A stretch of DNA of 64,000 bases from Trichobilharzia szidati (GCA_944472155.2 OX235279.1:50007564-50071563), one strand, 5' to 3'. Numbered from the stretch's first letter, positions 33,751 to 46,994 are shown. A program made the numbers and translations. The notes: generated from the sequence alone by a model not told the origin.

Positions 33751-36165
33751 CTTGCGACGGGGCTAGAAAACTAGCAAGCTAATTAACTAAGCGAGGTTAG
33801 TCTGCCCGGACCTGATTAACATATGTGTGCCTTCTGTGACAGGGACAAATATTTTATTATTAATAGTGTTAATTTTCACTCTGTCATGGTCGGTGAACGT
33901 CTTTTGGACGAGGATTCCTGAAGTTCTTTTTAACTATATTTTTTTCAAGTGCTGACAGTTGTCATCAGGAGGAATTTCCACAATGATAAATATTAAAGTT
34001 TTACCCAAAGTCAGTTTTGCCGACTGGTTCACCAGTGAAGATTTTTGCACAAAAGTGCAATTTTGGAAATAAAGGCCCTGGCATCAAATAAATGAAAGAG
34101 CATTATGGTGATTATACAAGTAATCTCACAAATTCATGGACAAAATGATTAGGTTCCGAAGTTAGAAAGGGCTTTCATCAACTGCGGCGTTCACAAGTTG
34201 TGCAACAAACTTGTGAAGTGAGAAATTCGTCACTCAGTGTTCATTCAGTAAGTATCACGGAAAAGGTATGAAGTGGAAGAGACACAAAAGCATTCGAGTT
34301 CGGTAAATACGCCCTCAAGTATCAAGGTGCCTAATTCTGAGGTCATAAGAAGATCACTATCTAGAGAAGTATGCGTACCGGTCACTTTCACTTGTCAACT
34401 GATATTAGGAAAATACATTAATAGTGCCATACCAGTATTAACATTCACCTTCACAGAAAATTTCGTTTAGTTAACTATCTGTCTAGTCCAAAGCTTTAAA
34501 CGTTATAGAATTTAAAGTTGTCTGAATTTAACATGAAGTAAATTGCACAGCAACTCCTGCGAGTTTCTATAATAAGTTAGGGTTAAGCACTTTGCCCTCA
34601 AATTTGTGTAAACTGGTCAGGCGACCCAAGGTAGGTCACCTCCATTAAAGACAAAATTGATTTGGACTAGAGGCGTCGCGGGCTTCATCTTTATGCCTCA
34701 TATCCTAGTAATGCAGAGGCCTCCAAACATGTCACAAGACCCGACAAACCAGAAGTGTGTGAGCACATAGCAAGCATTCATATGAGCTAGTACGCCACAA
34801 CTCGACGGTCATCCAAGGCCTTCCGGAACTGGTAATGGTCAACCTTTAGGAGGAAACACCAGTGCAATTGGATGGCACATAGTGGGATACTACTACCTGT
34901 ATGCCCATTGTTCACTGAATTGAAATCAGCTAGGTCCCCATGGTCCTCTTAGTTGAAACTCAGCTCCCGAAGCAGCTAGATGAGATGCTTCATCATAACT
35001 ACCAGGTTATGTATCCGGTTAGTAGGAACGGCCAGTCTTGAACTTTAGGTATGCCACAAACTGAGATAGCAATTCATTCTCATGCCTCAGTTACATTCCA
35101 GCGATGCAGCACGGAAAATTGCACCAATTACAGTTACCAGAGTGTCTCTGCAATTGGAGATGAGAACAAATATAACAAACCAGTTTCAATGAAATCGGAC
35201 AAGTAGATCGATCATCGATTCTTCCTATTTGCGCTAGCCATCTCAACATCAGATGCTGATATAGCAGCATGAAGCAGCTGAGCATTAAAACGGCTGAACT
35301 CAGGAAAATAGACTAAGAATAATGGTCACATTGTTACAAAGCCCAGGCTGTGGCGTCTTATGCCAGCTTCAGTGACTGCGCTCTCCGTCGAAATTCGTTA
35401 TACACTATCAGATGTTAAAGCGGGATGCATGCCAACAAAGACATGTCTGCCTTTGATTATGAGTGAGACATCATGGCGAACTATACTGCCGTAAAGCCAT
35501 AGGATTGCTGCTAACAAAACGCTTAATAGGCACATTCTGCAAAAACTCTAGATTTTCCTACAGTGCTGCTGAAGGCCAACTGACTTGTTTTTATTTTCTG
35601 TCAATATTCGGCCTTCTGTTTCGGAATCATGAACAGAAGCCCCCTTGGGTTATTTGCATGAATTGTTTCAGCACTCTATAGACTCACAATACTCCCCTAG
35701 TATTGGAAATGATCCTTTTCTTTCTGTCTTGAAGGATTGAATCCATAAACTAGTCATGTGTTGCATACCTGTAAAGATACTTTGACCAACATCATAGGTA
35801 TCGAAAAGCCTCGCTGGTTACCTTATTTTAACTTGCCATCTGCAATGTTACAGCGCACTATAACCTTGCTGTAAAACCTACCTAATTCCTCGATTTGAGG
35901 ACAATAATATCGTAACTAAACATTTCTTTGAACGAGACTTTGGTCTTTTTTGAAGAGCTTGGAGTAAGGCAATAAAGTCACATAACAAAATGCTGAAGAG
36001 ATTAGTTCGTTGTACACTTAGCTCCCCCTGATTCATAGGTTACCTAATCACCTCTTATAAGATTACAATTAACTAAACAGAAAACCCAGTCATCTGGCCA
36101 CCATACACTCTTTTGATGCAACTAAACAGAATCACTCATACATGGGTAGAAACTAATCATTGTTA
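33751..36165. other. unassigned sequence between two RTE elements
   Basis: No gene recognised. 34600-35700 is less AT-rich than its neighbours and contains no coherent ORF; it may be an interspersed repeat without a second copy in the window. Confidence 0.35.
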
Positions 36166-37325
36166 TTATTATTTTTGTATCCTTTAATTCCTAGAGGAAC
36201 ATAGGGCTTCAGCCGTGCGTCTCCATTGCGTCCGGTTCTCTGCTAGAGTCTTCACCTGGCTCCAAGTCTGCCCACACGTTTTCATCTCCTCTTCACATGA
36301 CCTCCTCCAAGTCACCCTTGCACTGACGACCAACTCGCCGCTTCCCTTTCGGGTTCCACTCGAGCACTGGCTTGTCTAGTGATGTCACTTGATGGTTTCC
36401 TCAGAGTATGGCCAATCCATCTCCATTTCTTTCTGCCTATTTGTTTCACAATCGGTTCCTGGTTGGTTCGCTCCCTGAGATCCCTGTTGCTGATCTTTTC
36501 TGGCCATCTGATCTTGAGTATTGAGCGAAGACAGCTGTTAATGAAGGTCTGTAGTTTGTTTGAGATGCTCTTTATGATGCGCCAAGTCTCTGATCCTTAT
36601 AGTGATTAGCACTGACTTCACATTGGAGTTGAAAATCCGGACCTTATTTTTGATGCTGAGTGTTGTTGACATCCACACAGAGTTGAGAGTAGTGAAAGCT
36701 TGTCTTGCTTTTCCGATTCTTGCTTTGATATCCTCGTCAGTTCCGCCGGCCTGTAGTTGAAACGATGCTTCCCAGGTAGGTAAAAGAGGTTGTTTCTTTC
36801 AGGTTCCTCCCATTTATGTTGATTGTTGTCTGTTGTCGTTGCTGTCGCCCAGGAATCTTCATCGCCTTTGTTTTCTCTATGTTCACCTGAAGTCCTACCT
36901 TCTTTGGATGCTTCTTCTGCCAACTTGTTACTTTTCACTTGCATATCTTCCAGTTTGTGGGAAATCAGACATGTATCATCGGCGAAGTCCAGGTCCTCCG
37001 AGTTTTTGTGTGAGTCCATTTTATGCCTGTTTCCTCATTCCCCGCTTTTTGTCGCATTATCCAATCTACTGCAATCAGGAAAATCATTGGCGATAGTAGG
37101 CAGCCTTGTCTTACTCCCGTCTTCACTTCGAAGGATTCCGTAAGTTTCCCGTTGTGGATTACTTGGCATGCAGCATTGTCGTACAGCTGTTGGATGAGAT
37201 GTATAATTGTCAGTGGCAACCCGTAGTAGCGAAGTAGTTTCCAAAGCACCTCTCGATCGACGCTGTGCTATCGAAGGCCTTTTCAAAGTCGATGAAGTTG
37301 AGATAGAGAGGTGACTGCCATTCCA
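36166..37325 (-). mobile_element. RTE/SR2-like LINE copy 2, RT and 3' part
   Basis: Minus-strand frames at 36965-37286 read MLWKLLRYYGLPLTIIHLIQ, then TGVRQGCLLSPMIFLIAVDW. 36618-37019 holds LDFADDTCLISH, the catalytic ADD box. The 3' end is near 36185-36215, with GGAACATAGGGCTTC. The upstream RT and linker are missing: similarity stops at about 37325, just after the FxFDKAFD-type region. Confidence 0.9.
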
Positions 37326-38355
37326 AATTTATTTACCAGACGAATAGTACGATCAAATTCGTCTCCATACTCGCAAATAGTTGAATATCAGTTGCAGATT
37401 ATTGTAGAAAAAAGCCTAAAATCACTGTCTTTTAAATTCCCAAAATGAACACACAAAATCAATGAAGTTAGGACGCTATTAGAACCGATAATAATAGTCA
37501 TCGGTTGTGACTAGAGTGACAATTTTTCCAGTACATCACTTCTATCGCTAAAGAAAATCAAGACTTATATTTCACCCACACCGAATACTTTGGCGAAATG
37601 CCTGTTCCATTTTACATCCACACAATTTACAATTTATCTGAAGTTCACCAATATAAAAAGTAGAAAAGAACTGTTCCCCATACATAAACAAGGAGCCTTT
37701 ATATATACAACAGCAATTTAAGGGAGACGACGTACCAAATGCAATAATAACCAACAAGTTCACAAAATCGGTTCAAAGGACTCTCAATGCTGGTAAACCT
37801 CAGGTCATATTTTCCACAGAACCAGTTGAGATACCTCAATAGAAAGACGAAGTATCTACGCTAGCTGCCCATCTTCGTATCTATCAATCCAACTGCCCCT
37901 GTGGAGCCAGTGTTATATTGGCCGTTGCTAGGCAACACCTACCAGTGTGGCTAAATAAAGCGGTAATGAAAACCATCAATAGTTCGATAGATAATAAAAG
38001 CTTAAATCATAGTCTGAAGTACGTGTAATATAAACGTTCTCCTTACCAGTTTAGAATTGCATACCGAAAATTCTTGGTAGGAGTCAATGGAATAGTTGAA
38101 GATTGTTGGCAACATGGTTTGAGACCGCAGGCGAAATTCATTTTTTGCGGATTTCTAGATTCTAAAAATAATCTAGTTCTTCATGTCATCAGAATTTCTT
38201 CACCACATGGGCAAAAACCACAAAGACTTCCTTCAACTTACTCTCAAGAAAGTAGAAGCCCAGACGCTTAGTGAACACAGGATCGCCAATAAGAGCAGAT
38301 TGAGGCTCATATCACCATCTACTGCAAGGGAACTTCAAAATCAAAGTCGTTGAGA
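37326..38355. other. 1.0-kb non-LTR-unrelated segment splitting RTE copy 2
   Basis: The sequence between the two halves of the RTE copy shows no RTE similarity and no recognisable ORF. It includes an AT-rich part (37326-37780) and a part with short open frames (38041-38280). No terminal repeats were identified. Confidence 0.7.
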
Positions 38356-39650
38356 GAGCTGGACACAACACACAGCTTGTTCTGCTTCACTTGTCATGGC
38401 TTCATAATACCTTCTTTTGTCTTCTCTGGCACTCTTCTTTACTCTTTTGTTCAGTGTCTTGTAGCTTGCATTCAAATCGTGTTTTTGTTGCTCGTCGGTG
38501 CACTGGAGAATCTTTTGTTTCACCATCCCTCTCTCTTCTATCAGTCTCAAAGTGTCCGTAGTGAGCCACTGTTTGTCCTGTCTCTCCTTTCTGCCTGGAA
38601 CTTCCATGCAGGTTTGGCTTTACACTGTCTTCAAGTTGTTCCAGTGCTTTTCGACGCTAACCTCTTCGCTAGTGTTGATTTGTGTTCCGGCATTATCTTT
38701 TATGCTTGCAGCGAAGATGTCCTTTGTGTCTTGGTCCTTCAGTTTTTGAGTGTTGAACTTGGCTTGTAGTCTATCTGCAGCTCCTGACTCTCTGAAAGCT
38801 TTTGATTTGATTTGGATTGTCCCTTGTACGAGATAGTGGTCTGAGCCAATGTCTGCTCCTCTTTTTACTTTTGTGTCCAGCAGGCTGCGCCTACACTTCC
38901 TTGAGATTGAGATGGAGTCGATTTGGTTTTTGGTTCGCCCATCTGGTGACACCCATGTAGCCTTGTGGATATCCTTGTGTTTGTATACGCTGCCACCAAT
39001 CACTAGTTCATTGAAGGCGCAGAAGTCAGCGAAGAGTTCTCCATTTTCACTCATCTCCCCAAGAGCTTCTCTACCCATGATGAGTTCTCTCCCTGTGTTG
39101 TCTGATTCCAGTTTGGCGTTCATGTCTCCCATTAGTATTCTAATGTCACCAGCTGCAGTATTGTCCATTGTTGCCTGTAGTTGTCTCTAGAATTCTTCTT
39201 TCTTTTCGAGCTTTGCGTTGTTTGTGGGTGCATAGCAATGCACAACTGACACTTTCCTTCCTTTGGAGTTGAATCTGGCGGTCATTATCCTGGGTGACAT
39301 CGCCTCCCATTGCATCAGGGTCTTCGTTGCCGTTGGTGACATCATGATAGCCACGCCCTTGGTGTGCATGTGGTTATCCTCTGGGTGACCAGAGTAGATC
39401 ACTGACTCACCCGTTGACAATTTGGCGAGTCCATTCCCGTTCTATCTGCTTTCGCATATTCCCAGTACTTGAATTCTGTATCTTTCCATTTCGTTTGCGA
39501 TCTGGACAGCTTTGCCAATCTCGTGCATGGTGCGGACATTCCATGTCCCCACACAGACATTTTCTTTTGGCGCAAGGAGATTCGTCGTGCTGAAGTTTCT
39601 GTAGCGGCTTTGTTTACAGGGTGGGGTTGCTAGCCTCACGCCTGAGAAAA
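38356..39650 (-). mobile_element. RTE/SR2-like LINE copy 2, endonuclease and 5' part
   Basis: Minus-strand order is 39442-39639 with GTWNVRTMHEIGKAVQIANE (endonuclease start), 39187-39420 with KGVAIMMSPTATKTLMQWEA and VVHCYAPTNNA, then 38620-39168. The last holds GDMNAKLESDN, ELFADFCAFNELVIGGSVYK, SPDGRTKNQIDSIS and RGADIGSDHYLVQ. 38341-38607 is the linker (WLTTDTLRLIEERGMVKQKI). The endonuclease is nearly complete but spread over three frames. The 5' leader at 39590-39645 matches the SINE family A middle block. Confidence 0.92.
38620..39168 (-). pseudogene. RTE-like apurinic endonuclease domain (C-terminal two thirds)
   Basis: 182 residues in one frame carry the catalytic Asp-x-Asn motif (GDMNAKL) and the final SDHY motif (GSDHYLVQG). 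NQIDSIS lies between them. The N-terminal catalytic residues lie in the frames 39187-39420 and 39442-39639. It nicks target DNA for target-primed reverse transcription. The frameshifts at both ends make it non-functional. Confidence 0.9.
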
Positions 39651-41721
39651 GGGATTGTTACATTAATTTATAATTTAGAGAGAAGCGCCTTGTGGGTTGC
39701 TCCCCTTAAAACCAGGAAATTAGGGAATAAAATAAGCAGAAAAACACCAGCACGGGAAAATAATTCACAACAAGAAGGGTAACAAGCGACAACAACAGTA
39801 ATAATATCACAGTCAATTACAGTTAACCAAAATGATACCAAAATCATAGACTCACTGACTTGAGCCAACTTGAACATGTAAACCCAACAATATATATATA
39901 TATATATACAATTATAGGTATTAGTTAGTGTTAAACAAGCACAGAGTGGCAATTAGATAGTTTTAGGTGTAATTGATATACAATATTATATCCAAAGATT
40001 CAGTGTTTGAAAGGCAAATAATTGTAATAGTTTTTTGCGACTTTTTGACAAGATATTCCACAAAAATCAGAGTTTTAGGCAACTATGCAAATGTAGCGCA
40101 GTAGTCGGAAAGCGACAATGTAGAAACTAAGGTGCGCCCTAATTCCGTTTCGTTTCAAGTCTACTTGCGCTGGAACCCTCAAACTGAAGCTGTGAAAGGA
40201 ATAACGCTGATGACAGAGAACTCAGGGCTTCAACACACCACAAGACGCCAGTAAAAGAACAATTCCGTATGGATTCAAAGGAGTCTACATGAGGAACTAC
40301 ACTTTCAAATAGTGAGCTCGAATAAACCAAGCTGATTTTTACTAGCTTTTAATAAGGATATTAGATATTAACTACTGCATACTTACTGTGTTCTAAGCGC
40401 ACACCTCTTTATTGGCTTCATCTTGTTGCCTGGATTTTATTCCTCACAACTGTTCTCGTGACTATCTGTATCACCTTAAATTATTCTAGATGATGTTATT
40501 GTGAAGGACAAAAACAAAAGGCGGTAATTTTGCATCTGGGGCTATGAAGGTCAGTTTCACTATTTGTATTTTTTTAAATCTACGAGTTGCCGTTTAAAAC
40601 TTGTGTGATGGTTTATTTACTGTGTAAGTCTCAGAGCTTTCTTTCGGGAAATGGACTCTAATCTCGTTGAAAACGTAACGAAATCAACTAAATCATAATA
40701 TAGGAGTAATATACTTAGTGGTTTTAAAAGAACTAGGTTTATTCAACTTATATTATGGGAAGTGTAGTCCTCATATAGTTCACAGGACTTAATGTCAAGG
40801 GAGGTGTTCAAGTAAGTCTTTTGGCTTACATGATGATCAGTGGTTTAGAAAACAATCACAATTCTGTTTAACTGAACTCATTTTCTAGATGTATTGTTCC
40901 TGGTTTTACCATACATCTGAAGTTTTTATGTACATTACTGTATTAAAAAGTTTTACTTTAATTCTCACGTCAGTGTTAAAATTTCCTATACACATGCGCA
41001 TAAGCTTCAACAGAAATTTATTTCATATCTGAAAGAATCGCTCATAACAGAAAGTGAGTATTATGTGGTAACTATAGTCCCGATTATAATCAAACAAAGT
41101 TTGCCGTCACGGTAATTCTAAGAGTAGTTTTCGGAATGTTGGGGTATCAGTAAATTGCTTCACTGAGACAGTTTCGCGAATGATACGCGTTCTATAGTCT
41201 TTGCAACCTTGTTTCTTTACTACTGGCGACAGTGTAGTGCAATTCAATTGTTACTCGAATCAGATTGTTCTTTTTTGAAGAAAAATGCAGCCTTTGGGTA
41301 CGTAGTTTTGTTTCCCGTTACAAATCAAACTGTCTTCACAAATTCAGTAGCGTGTACCGTAATACTGTGCGGTATGTCAGACCAAAGTGCATCATAGAAA
41401 AAGCAGTGAAACATAAAATAAGCTTACTGTTGCCAGCAAAATGAAGTTCACATTGATAAGTCAGTCACATTTTCAGTGACTACTTTAGTATAAGATGTTT
41501 ATGGTTTGAGCTTGTCAACTGAGCCCAAGCGTTATTTAATTGAATAGATTGTGGTAATGGTATTAAATTATCTAATTAATTTCAGCTGGTGTGAAAGTTG
41601 GATTTTTATATGGATGACATCATGTTACCATATTACGTAGTTTTTGTAGATGGAAATTATGTGATAACTTACTGCTGGTCATCGCTCAATCCCATAATTT
41701 TTTTCTGAATATAACTCTCAG
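39651..41721. other. sequence upstream of the first placed CCR4 exon
   Basis: No exon or promoter could be supported. Holds a TATATA microsatellite (39890-39909). The CCR4 5' UTR, any upstream exon and the promoter should lie here or further left, but no core element is convincing. Confidence 0.4.
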
Positions 41722-41854
41722 ATGATACAGCAACATGAATATGGTTCAAGACGTCATAACTGTTTAAATGAATTAACTATGCAAAGCAGACTGATGACTG
41801 ATGACGAAAACAAGATTGGTAAAAAAAGTGACTGGTTTCGATTGAATTTAACAG
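41722..41854 (+). CDS. CNOT6: CCR4/CNOT6 deadenylase, coding exon 1 (N-terminus)
   Basis: 133 nt, 44 codons plus one base (phase 1 end). It begins with ATG immediately after an acceptor-like CTCTCAG and ends AACAG|GTAATT. The translation ends DDENKIGKKSDWFRLNLT. This lines up with the conserved N-terminal GKKSxWxELxIxG segment of animal CNOT6 that leads into the leucine-rich repeats. The ATG is about 38 residues before that segment, close to the usual distance, so I take it as the start. The exon probably begins upstream as 5' UTR or follows a non-coding exon. The reading frame joins exon 2 across a glycine codon split G|GT. Confidence 0.85.
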
Positions 41855-42017
41855 GTAATTATTTGCTTTAAAATGCACTTGTGATAAGTTTTTTTGTGTG
41901 ATACCTACCAGTTGATGATTTAAATACCTCGAAATTGAGGCTACGTTTTTATGATCCCGGTTATCATGTCAACCTCATCAGTTGTTAATTCCAAGTTTCT
42001 TGTTTCATGCTATACAG

Positions 42018-42070
42018 TAATATTTACTGATGACGCTTCGAGTACAACTTATTGGTCATAATCATATCAA
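42018..42070 (+). repeat. short dispersed repeat (PLE-tail type) in CCR4 intron 1
   Basis: TGATGACGCTTCGAGTACAA, then TTATTGGTCATAATCATATC. Same family as 14055-14112. Confidence 0.65.
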
Positions 42071-42369
42071 GTTGATATGTGACATTCATGTAATACTCCC
42101 ATTGATTGATACATTTAAAATATGAATGGTAAATTTCGGTAGATATCACTTCATAACAATGAATATCACTGACTAATAGTCGATCTGAGTGGTTTTATGC
42201 AGCCATTTACGTTAAATCAGCTTAACGATAGGTTAACTTAGTAATCAAGCGTGTATTAAAGCACAACTGAATGTCGTTTACCTCAGCTAAAGTTGGGCAA
42301 TAAAAACAAAAGGTAAATAATATATTGAGTGCCACGTGGCCATCTACTTGTGTATTCTGAGAATAATGT

Positions 42370-43092
42370 CAGAGTATTTGCCTCCAAAGCCTCAGGATGG
42401 TCGGGGGTGGGTGCCTTGCGCTGCGGGTTGGCCACCCCTCCGCACACCTCTTGAAATGCTCCCATATGACCGGGCGTCTTACATAGCCTCTCCTGAGGAA
42501 GTCCTACTCACTGCCTTCACGTGGCGGAGGTGTTTTTCACCAAAGTGAGAGGGCGAAAGCGGATGCCCGGCGCTCTTCACTGGGTTGACTGTCCATTGGA
42601 TGACAGTCTAGGGGAGATGGCTAAACCCTGATTCCAAACCTCCAACGACTGGCGTATGAAGCTCACTGGAGCTCACCGGCAGACGTATGGACAAAGGGCT
42701 TGTTGGATTTCCTGGATGTCTGACCCCATTCAAAAAGGCGTATGAACCGAACTCCGGTCACCGGCTGCCAATGGATAGTGGACTCCCTACTCCACTCCTA
42801 CTGCCTTGTAGGTCACACTTGGTTGTGTAAAGGCTAGAGCTGCACTCTCAAGCAAAAGGCCGAGCGATTCTGGGGACATCACTCGTACCAAATTCCTATG
42901 AAACTTCATGAACTCTCTTACCTGATATGGAGTGCCTGGGGCTACAAACCGTCTATGGAACAAGAATTGGATAACCCTGTCGCAAAACCTTGCATCAGAT
43001 CGCCGCGCCTGGGCAGCGATGATTCTAGATGTTCATGAAGCCGGCTCATCCTCCCGTAGGAGATAGCCGAAGTAAAGTAAGTAAGTAAGTAT
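42370..43092 (+). repeat. GC-richer interspersed element with GTAA tail
   Basis: A block of about 720 bp that is much less AT-rich than its surroundings. It starts near CCTCAGGATGGTCGGGGGTG and ends in a (GTAA)n tract at 43075-43090. A partial, diverged copy lies at 46995-47335. No long ORF. A short tandem 3' tail is typical of RNA-mediated elements, so a non-autonomous retroposon is likely. Confidence 0.6.
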
Positions 43093-43835
43093 TTGTGGGA
43101 AGCACATTTAAGGAAGGAAATAAGCAGGGTTGCTTATCAGTCTCAGGTAATAATTAAAGAGTGTATGAGGACATTTACTTTGATTTGTTCTGTATGGACT
43201 GAATACTAAAAGATAATGGATACTCAATTTGATTTTCGTGGATAACAATTTACTGTACCACAGAAAAGTCCAGTTACTGTATTTTCGTGTAGTTCAACGT
43301 TCATGTTAGCAGTTTGTAGTTCATTGAACATAAAAATATTCAGTCACTGACGAATGCTGGATGTGTTGTAAGCGAAGCCTCGTTTTAGGGAACTTATTTC
43401 ATCTAATCTGGTTTCAATTCATTAATGTTTCCGGACTCCTAGTAACAAAATTTATTTGTAATCGTACTAATTATCAGCTTGACTTAAACTTCATATCATT
43501 CATTTACGTTTTAGTTTCAGCAGTATTTTGGAATTCACAAAAATACCATTGTCTATTGAGTGTACATAGTCTCGGTACGTGCCCAGACACAATATAAGCA
43601 TATATTATTCGAATTATACTTTCATTACAACAGTTGATAATATATGAATCTCATGGAAATTGATAAATTGTGCCTGGCATTATTTTGTGTTTATCAAAAG
43701 TGGCAGCAGTCAATAATCAGCAGTTTTATCATTATAACCAATTAATTCAGGATCTACAAAGAGTGGAGTTTGAATAAATATTTTAAATTCTATTTCTGGG
43801 ATTGGTGTAATTATAATGCATTTCATTAACTTCAG

Positions 43836-44099
43836 GTCCTGTAAAAAACTTTTCTGGAAATCTGTGCCAGTTAACATACATAACAACACTGGTTATAAAA
43901 AATAACAATTTGGAACGGTTGCCTTCAGAGCTTGGGAACCTAGTGAATCTTGTGAATTTGGATGCCAGTTGTAACAGACTTCATTCCCTCCCATCGACTA
44001 TTGGTGATCTCACAGAACTACGCGCACTTATCCTGAATGACAACAAAATAGTCGATTTACCATCTGATATAGGCAGGCTTCTTAATTTACGCCATTTCA
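43836..44099 (+). CDS. CNOT6: CCR4/CNOT6, coding exon 2 (leucine-rich repeats)
   Basis: 264 nt between acceptor ACTTCAG and donor GTAAGT, entered and left in phase 1. It encodes about 88 residues: PVKNFSGNLCQLTYITTLVI, then ERLPSELGNLVNLVNLDASC, RLHSLPSTIGDLTELRALIL and VDLPSDIGRLLNLRHF. These are consecutive LxxLPxxIGxLxxLxxLxL leucine-rich repeats, spaced as in CNOT6. In CCR4-NOT this LRR docks the deadenylase to CAF1/CNOT7, which binds the NOT1 scaffold in the cytoplasm. All expected repeat leucines are present, and no frameshift is seen. Confidence 0.95.
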
Positions 44100-45290
44100 G
44101 TAAGTATTAGAACATGTTGACAAATATTCATTAAATCCTCTCACATACTCCTAATGTTTTTACTTTTGCGTTGATTAGGTATTTGGCTAATTTTAATCCC
44201 TTTTAAGTGTCTCCTAATAAAGAGGCCTAGACACTTTGATACGAAGCTTGTTATTCACTACTCAATATGTGGCGTTCTGTTAGATCAAATATGAATGTAA
44301 CTACTGCTTAAATTTTGGCTTTTCGAGGAATATGCCAGTCTCACTTTTTTGTGGAGGAGCGACATTAAAAAGTAATAGCTAGAGGTAATTTTGGGGTGGT
44401 TTCATAATGTTTATCGGAATAAATTGTAAATTAAAGTTATCTTCCAAAAGCATCATTTATAGTTTGCGGTTTTTCTCATTTTGGTATCGTTTCCACAAAG
44501 TATCTAGTGAGTCTCAAAAGAAAGTCATACTTGTGAGAATTTATGGGGCTATGATCATATACTATGTTATATTTATGTGCTAAAGATTTGCACAACTTAG
44601 GTAATTTCTAGGTTATGATTTGGCTGAAAATTATACTTCCGGATATTAAATTTTCCTCGGTCCTTGTTAATATACTGATTCAAATACGTTGCTTATTTAT
44701 TCCTCAACAGGTGGTCTTGCGATATGATGGTTAGTTTACAGCTGTCTTTTGTCGATAAGTTAATGCAACTTCGTTAACACAGAATATTGAAGATGATGAG
44801 TAAGCATATAAAATGTATGGCCCAGACCCGTTAAGCGATAGGCATTACACCTGTCTTCTACATCGTTTATTCAATGAATCCACCAAACGCGAGCAATATT
44901 TACATGCCAATGATGGTAAAACACTTCAAGTCTCTTTAGGTTCTCTGGCTTTAAATGCCACATTTCCCAAACATACAGCTAGGTAGAGTGTACTAATTAG
45001 AAGTATGCTTGATCCTTTTATGGCATCTGGGTGCTTTCCTAACTTCATAACTGATACAAGTGGGCTAAAGACGGGCGAGCTTTCTGTATCCTTGATAAGA
45101 TTTTACTAGCATTTAGTGAACCCTGGCTGGTGCAAGTTTTCACGTAAGTAGAATGGTTGGTGCCTTTGTTTTATTTTCTGTAGTCACATGGTGTTGGTCC
45201 AGATTATTCCTGAAGTAATTTTGGCACTGTGGCAGAATATAATTCCACATCAGATAAATTGATTTTACATAACATGCACTGATACAATAT

Positions 45291-45338
45291 TAATAACTAC
45301 ATGACATTTCGAGTATAATTCATTGCTCATAAGCATAG
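45291..45338 (+). repeat. short dispersed repeat (PLE-tail type) in CCR4 intron 2
   Basis: ACATGACATTTCGAGTATAA, then TTCATTGCTCATAAGCATA. A more diverged member of the family at 14055-14112. Confidence 0.55.
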
Positions 45339-45361
45339 TCCTTGAGTAAAAATAGACACTC

Positions 45362-45383
45362 AGGGGGGGGGGGGGGAGGGGAA
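45362..45383 (+). repeat. poly-G tract
   Basis: About 14 consecutive G followed by AGGGG, in intron 2 of CCR4 and on the sense strand. Confidence 0.95.
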
Positions 45384-46994
45384 GAAACACATTTCAGATA
45401 ATCTGTGATTATTCCTTAATGTGCACAAGAAAGTGCAACTTGTTGATTGTGTTAACTGATTTTCTGCAAGGAAGTCGATTCATGAAAACTCTCTGACGAA
45501 ATCATCTGTCTTCAGGATAAATATTACTACTGTCTGCATGTTTCAAAATCTGATACAAACTGAACACCAGACAGACGCACTATGAGGTTTAAAACCACTA
45601 TGTTCCCGGCCGTTTTGTTGTTTTTCGCTTGTGATTGTGTATCTTATGTGTCTGTGTACCGTAGGTGAGAATGACTACGTCCTGGTTGTCACTGTCAACA
45701 CAACTAAGATCGAGGTTCTTTTCCTTTTAAACTGTAAAATAACAGCATTCCCATCACTGTTGAATGAAGTAGACGGTTATTGATCCACAATTTCATATAA
45801 CTAATGTGACCGATTAGCCGACGGATCATCGTGGGATTTTGGGCGGAAAAGCGTCATTTAAAGTTGCCGTAATTTCATAAAAAGAGGGCTGAAATGTGAG
45901 TATATGTGGACGAGTAATTCAGAAACTGATAGTAATTTTCGGAATCTGCAGGGTGAATACTTAGGCACCATTGTGATCGGTTTTTAGCCGTGTTACTAAC
46001 AGTCTCTAACTACTGAATTTTACCGTTCTGAGATCCTCAGAATCCTTTCCTCATAATTCGCATGTCCTTTAGTAACCCACGACAACGGCCAGTGACTTCC
46101 TAGGTTGATGTCGTACTTTTGGCTGATTAAGCCTGATTAGCAGGTTCAACAAATCTTAGCCACTTCAGTCGTTAAAGATTTACTCCACTTGTTGTCAAGT
46201 GTTTGTAATTCGTGTCCTTGTCACATGAAATATTTCGTTTGTTCTGAAGCTAAAGTTTATTTCATATAAAGATTTCGTCTCATCGAAGATATCTAACCAT
46301 CCATTAAGTGATGCCTTCACTTATTGCGCATCTATTTTTGTTATCCTGTTTTCCACAATAATTAGATATCTAAAGACCACAGATTTTTGTACGCATCATC
46401 GTACAGTGAAGTGTAATCTTGTGATAAATGAAGTTGAAACTATGGCTCTTCATTGATTTAGGTGGCTTACGTTGTGTTATACTTCCGAATCATTTCATTC
46501 TACACAAGAAGTATGTACATTTTTCAAGTAAATAAATTCTATTAGCCTATTTTTCTGTCCTTGTTAATAACTTAGCTAAAGTACCATCGACAGTGAAACT
46601 GTATTTGAGTTTCTTCAGAGTTAAGAGGAATTTTTAGTGTTATAAGTCCTAACTGATGTGTCATTTTTTGCCTTAATATAGCTCAAAAGCTCCAAGGTGT
46701 GAGCGCTTGACTTCCAACCACAGGGTCACAAACGCTGTCCCATCTACAGAAGTTTAGGCAGCTAAGCAGTATCATCGGCCTACACAATGGGTGTGGAGTT
46801 CACTGTTAACTGCATGAAAATGCAAGCAGTTGTTGAAAAATATTTCCATTTTCATTTCCCTCTGTCTCGATTAATCAGTTATATTTATTATCTCAAGTCT
46901 GGCTAGTAACTCAAATTTGGAGTGTCAGCAGTTTCGTGCTAGTGATATATATTGCTTCGGCAGTGTAATTTGTGTTCCTATCATCTGCCAGGTA

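Noticed and set aside
36823..37143. Plus-strand ORFs opposite the RTE RT (and similar at 12703-13070, 38350-38769, 49178-49524)
   Set aside because: Antisense shadows of the minus-strand LINE frames. Their repeated occurrence reflects the LINE copies.
42018..42070. ACTGATGACGCTTCGAG in the PLE-tail repeats as a possible hammerhead
   Set aside because: CTGATGA is present, but no GAAA follows a stem II at the right place in any of the four copies.
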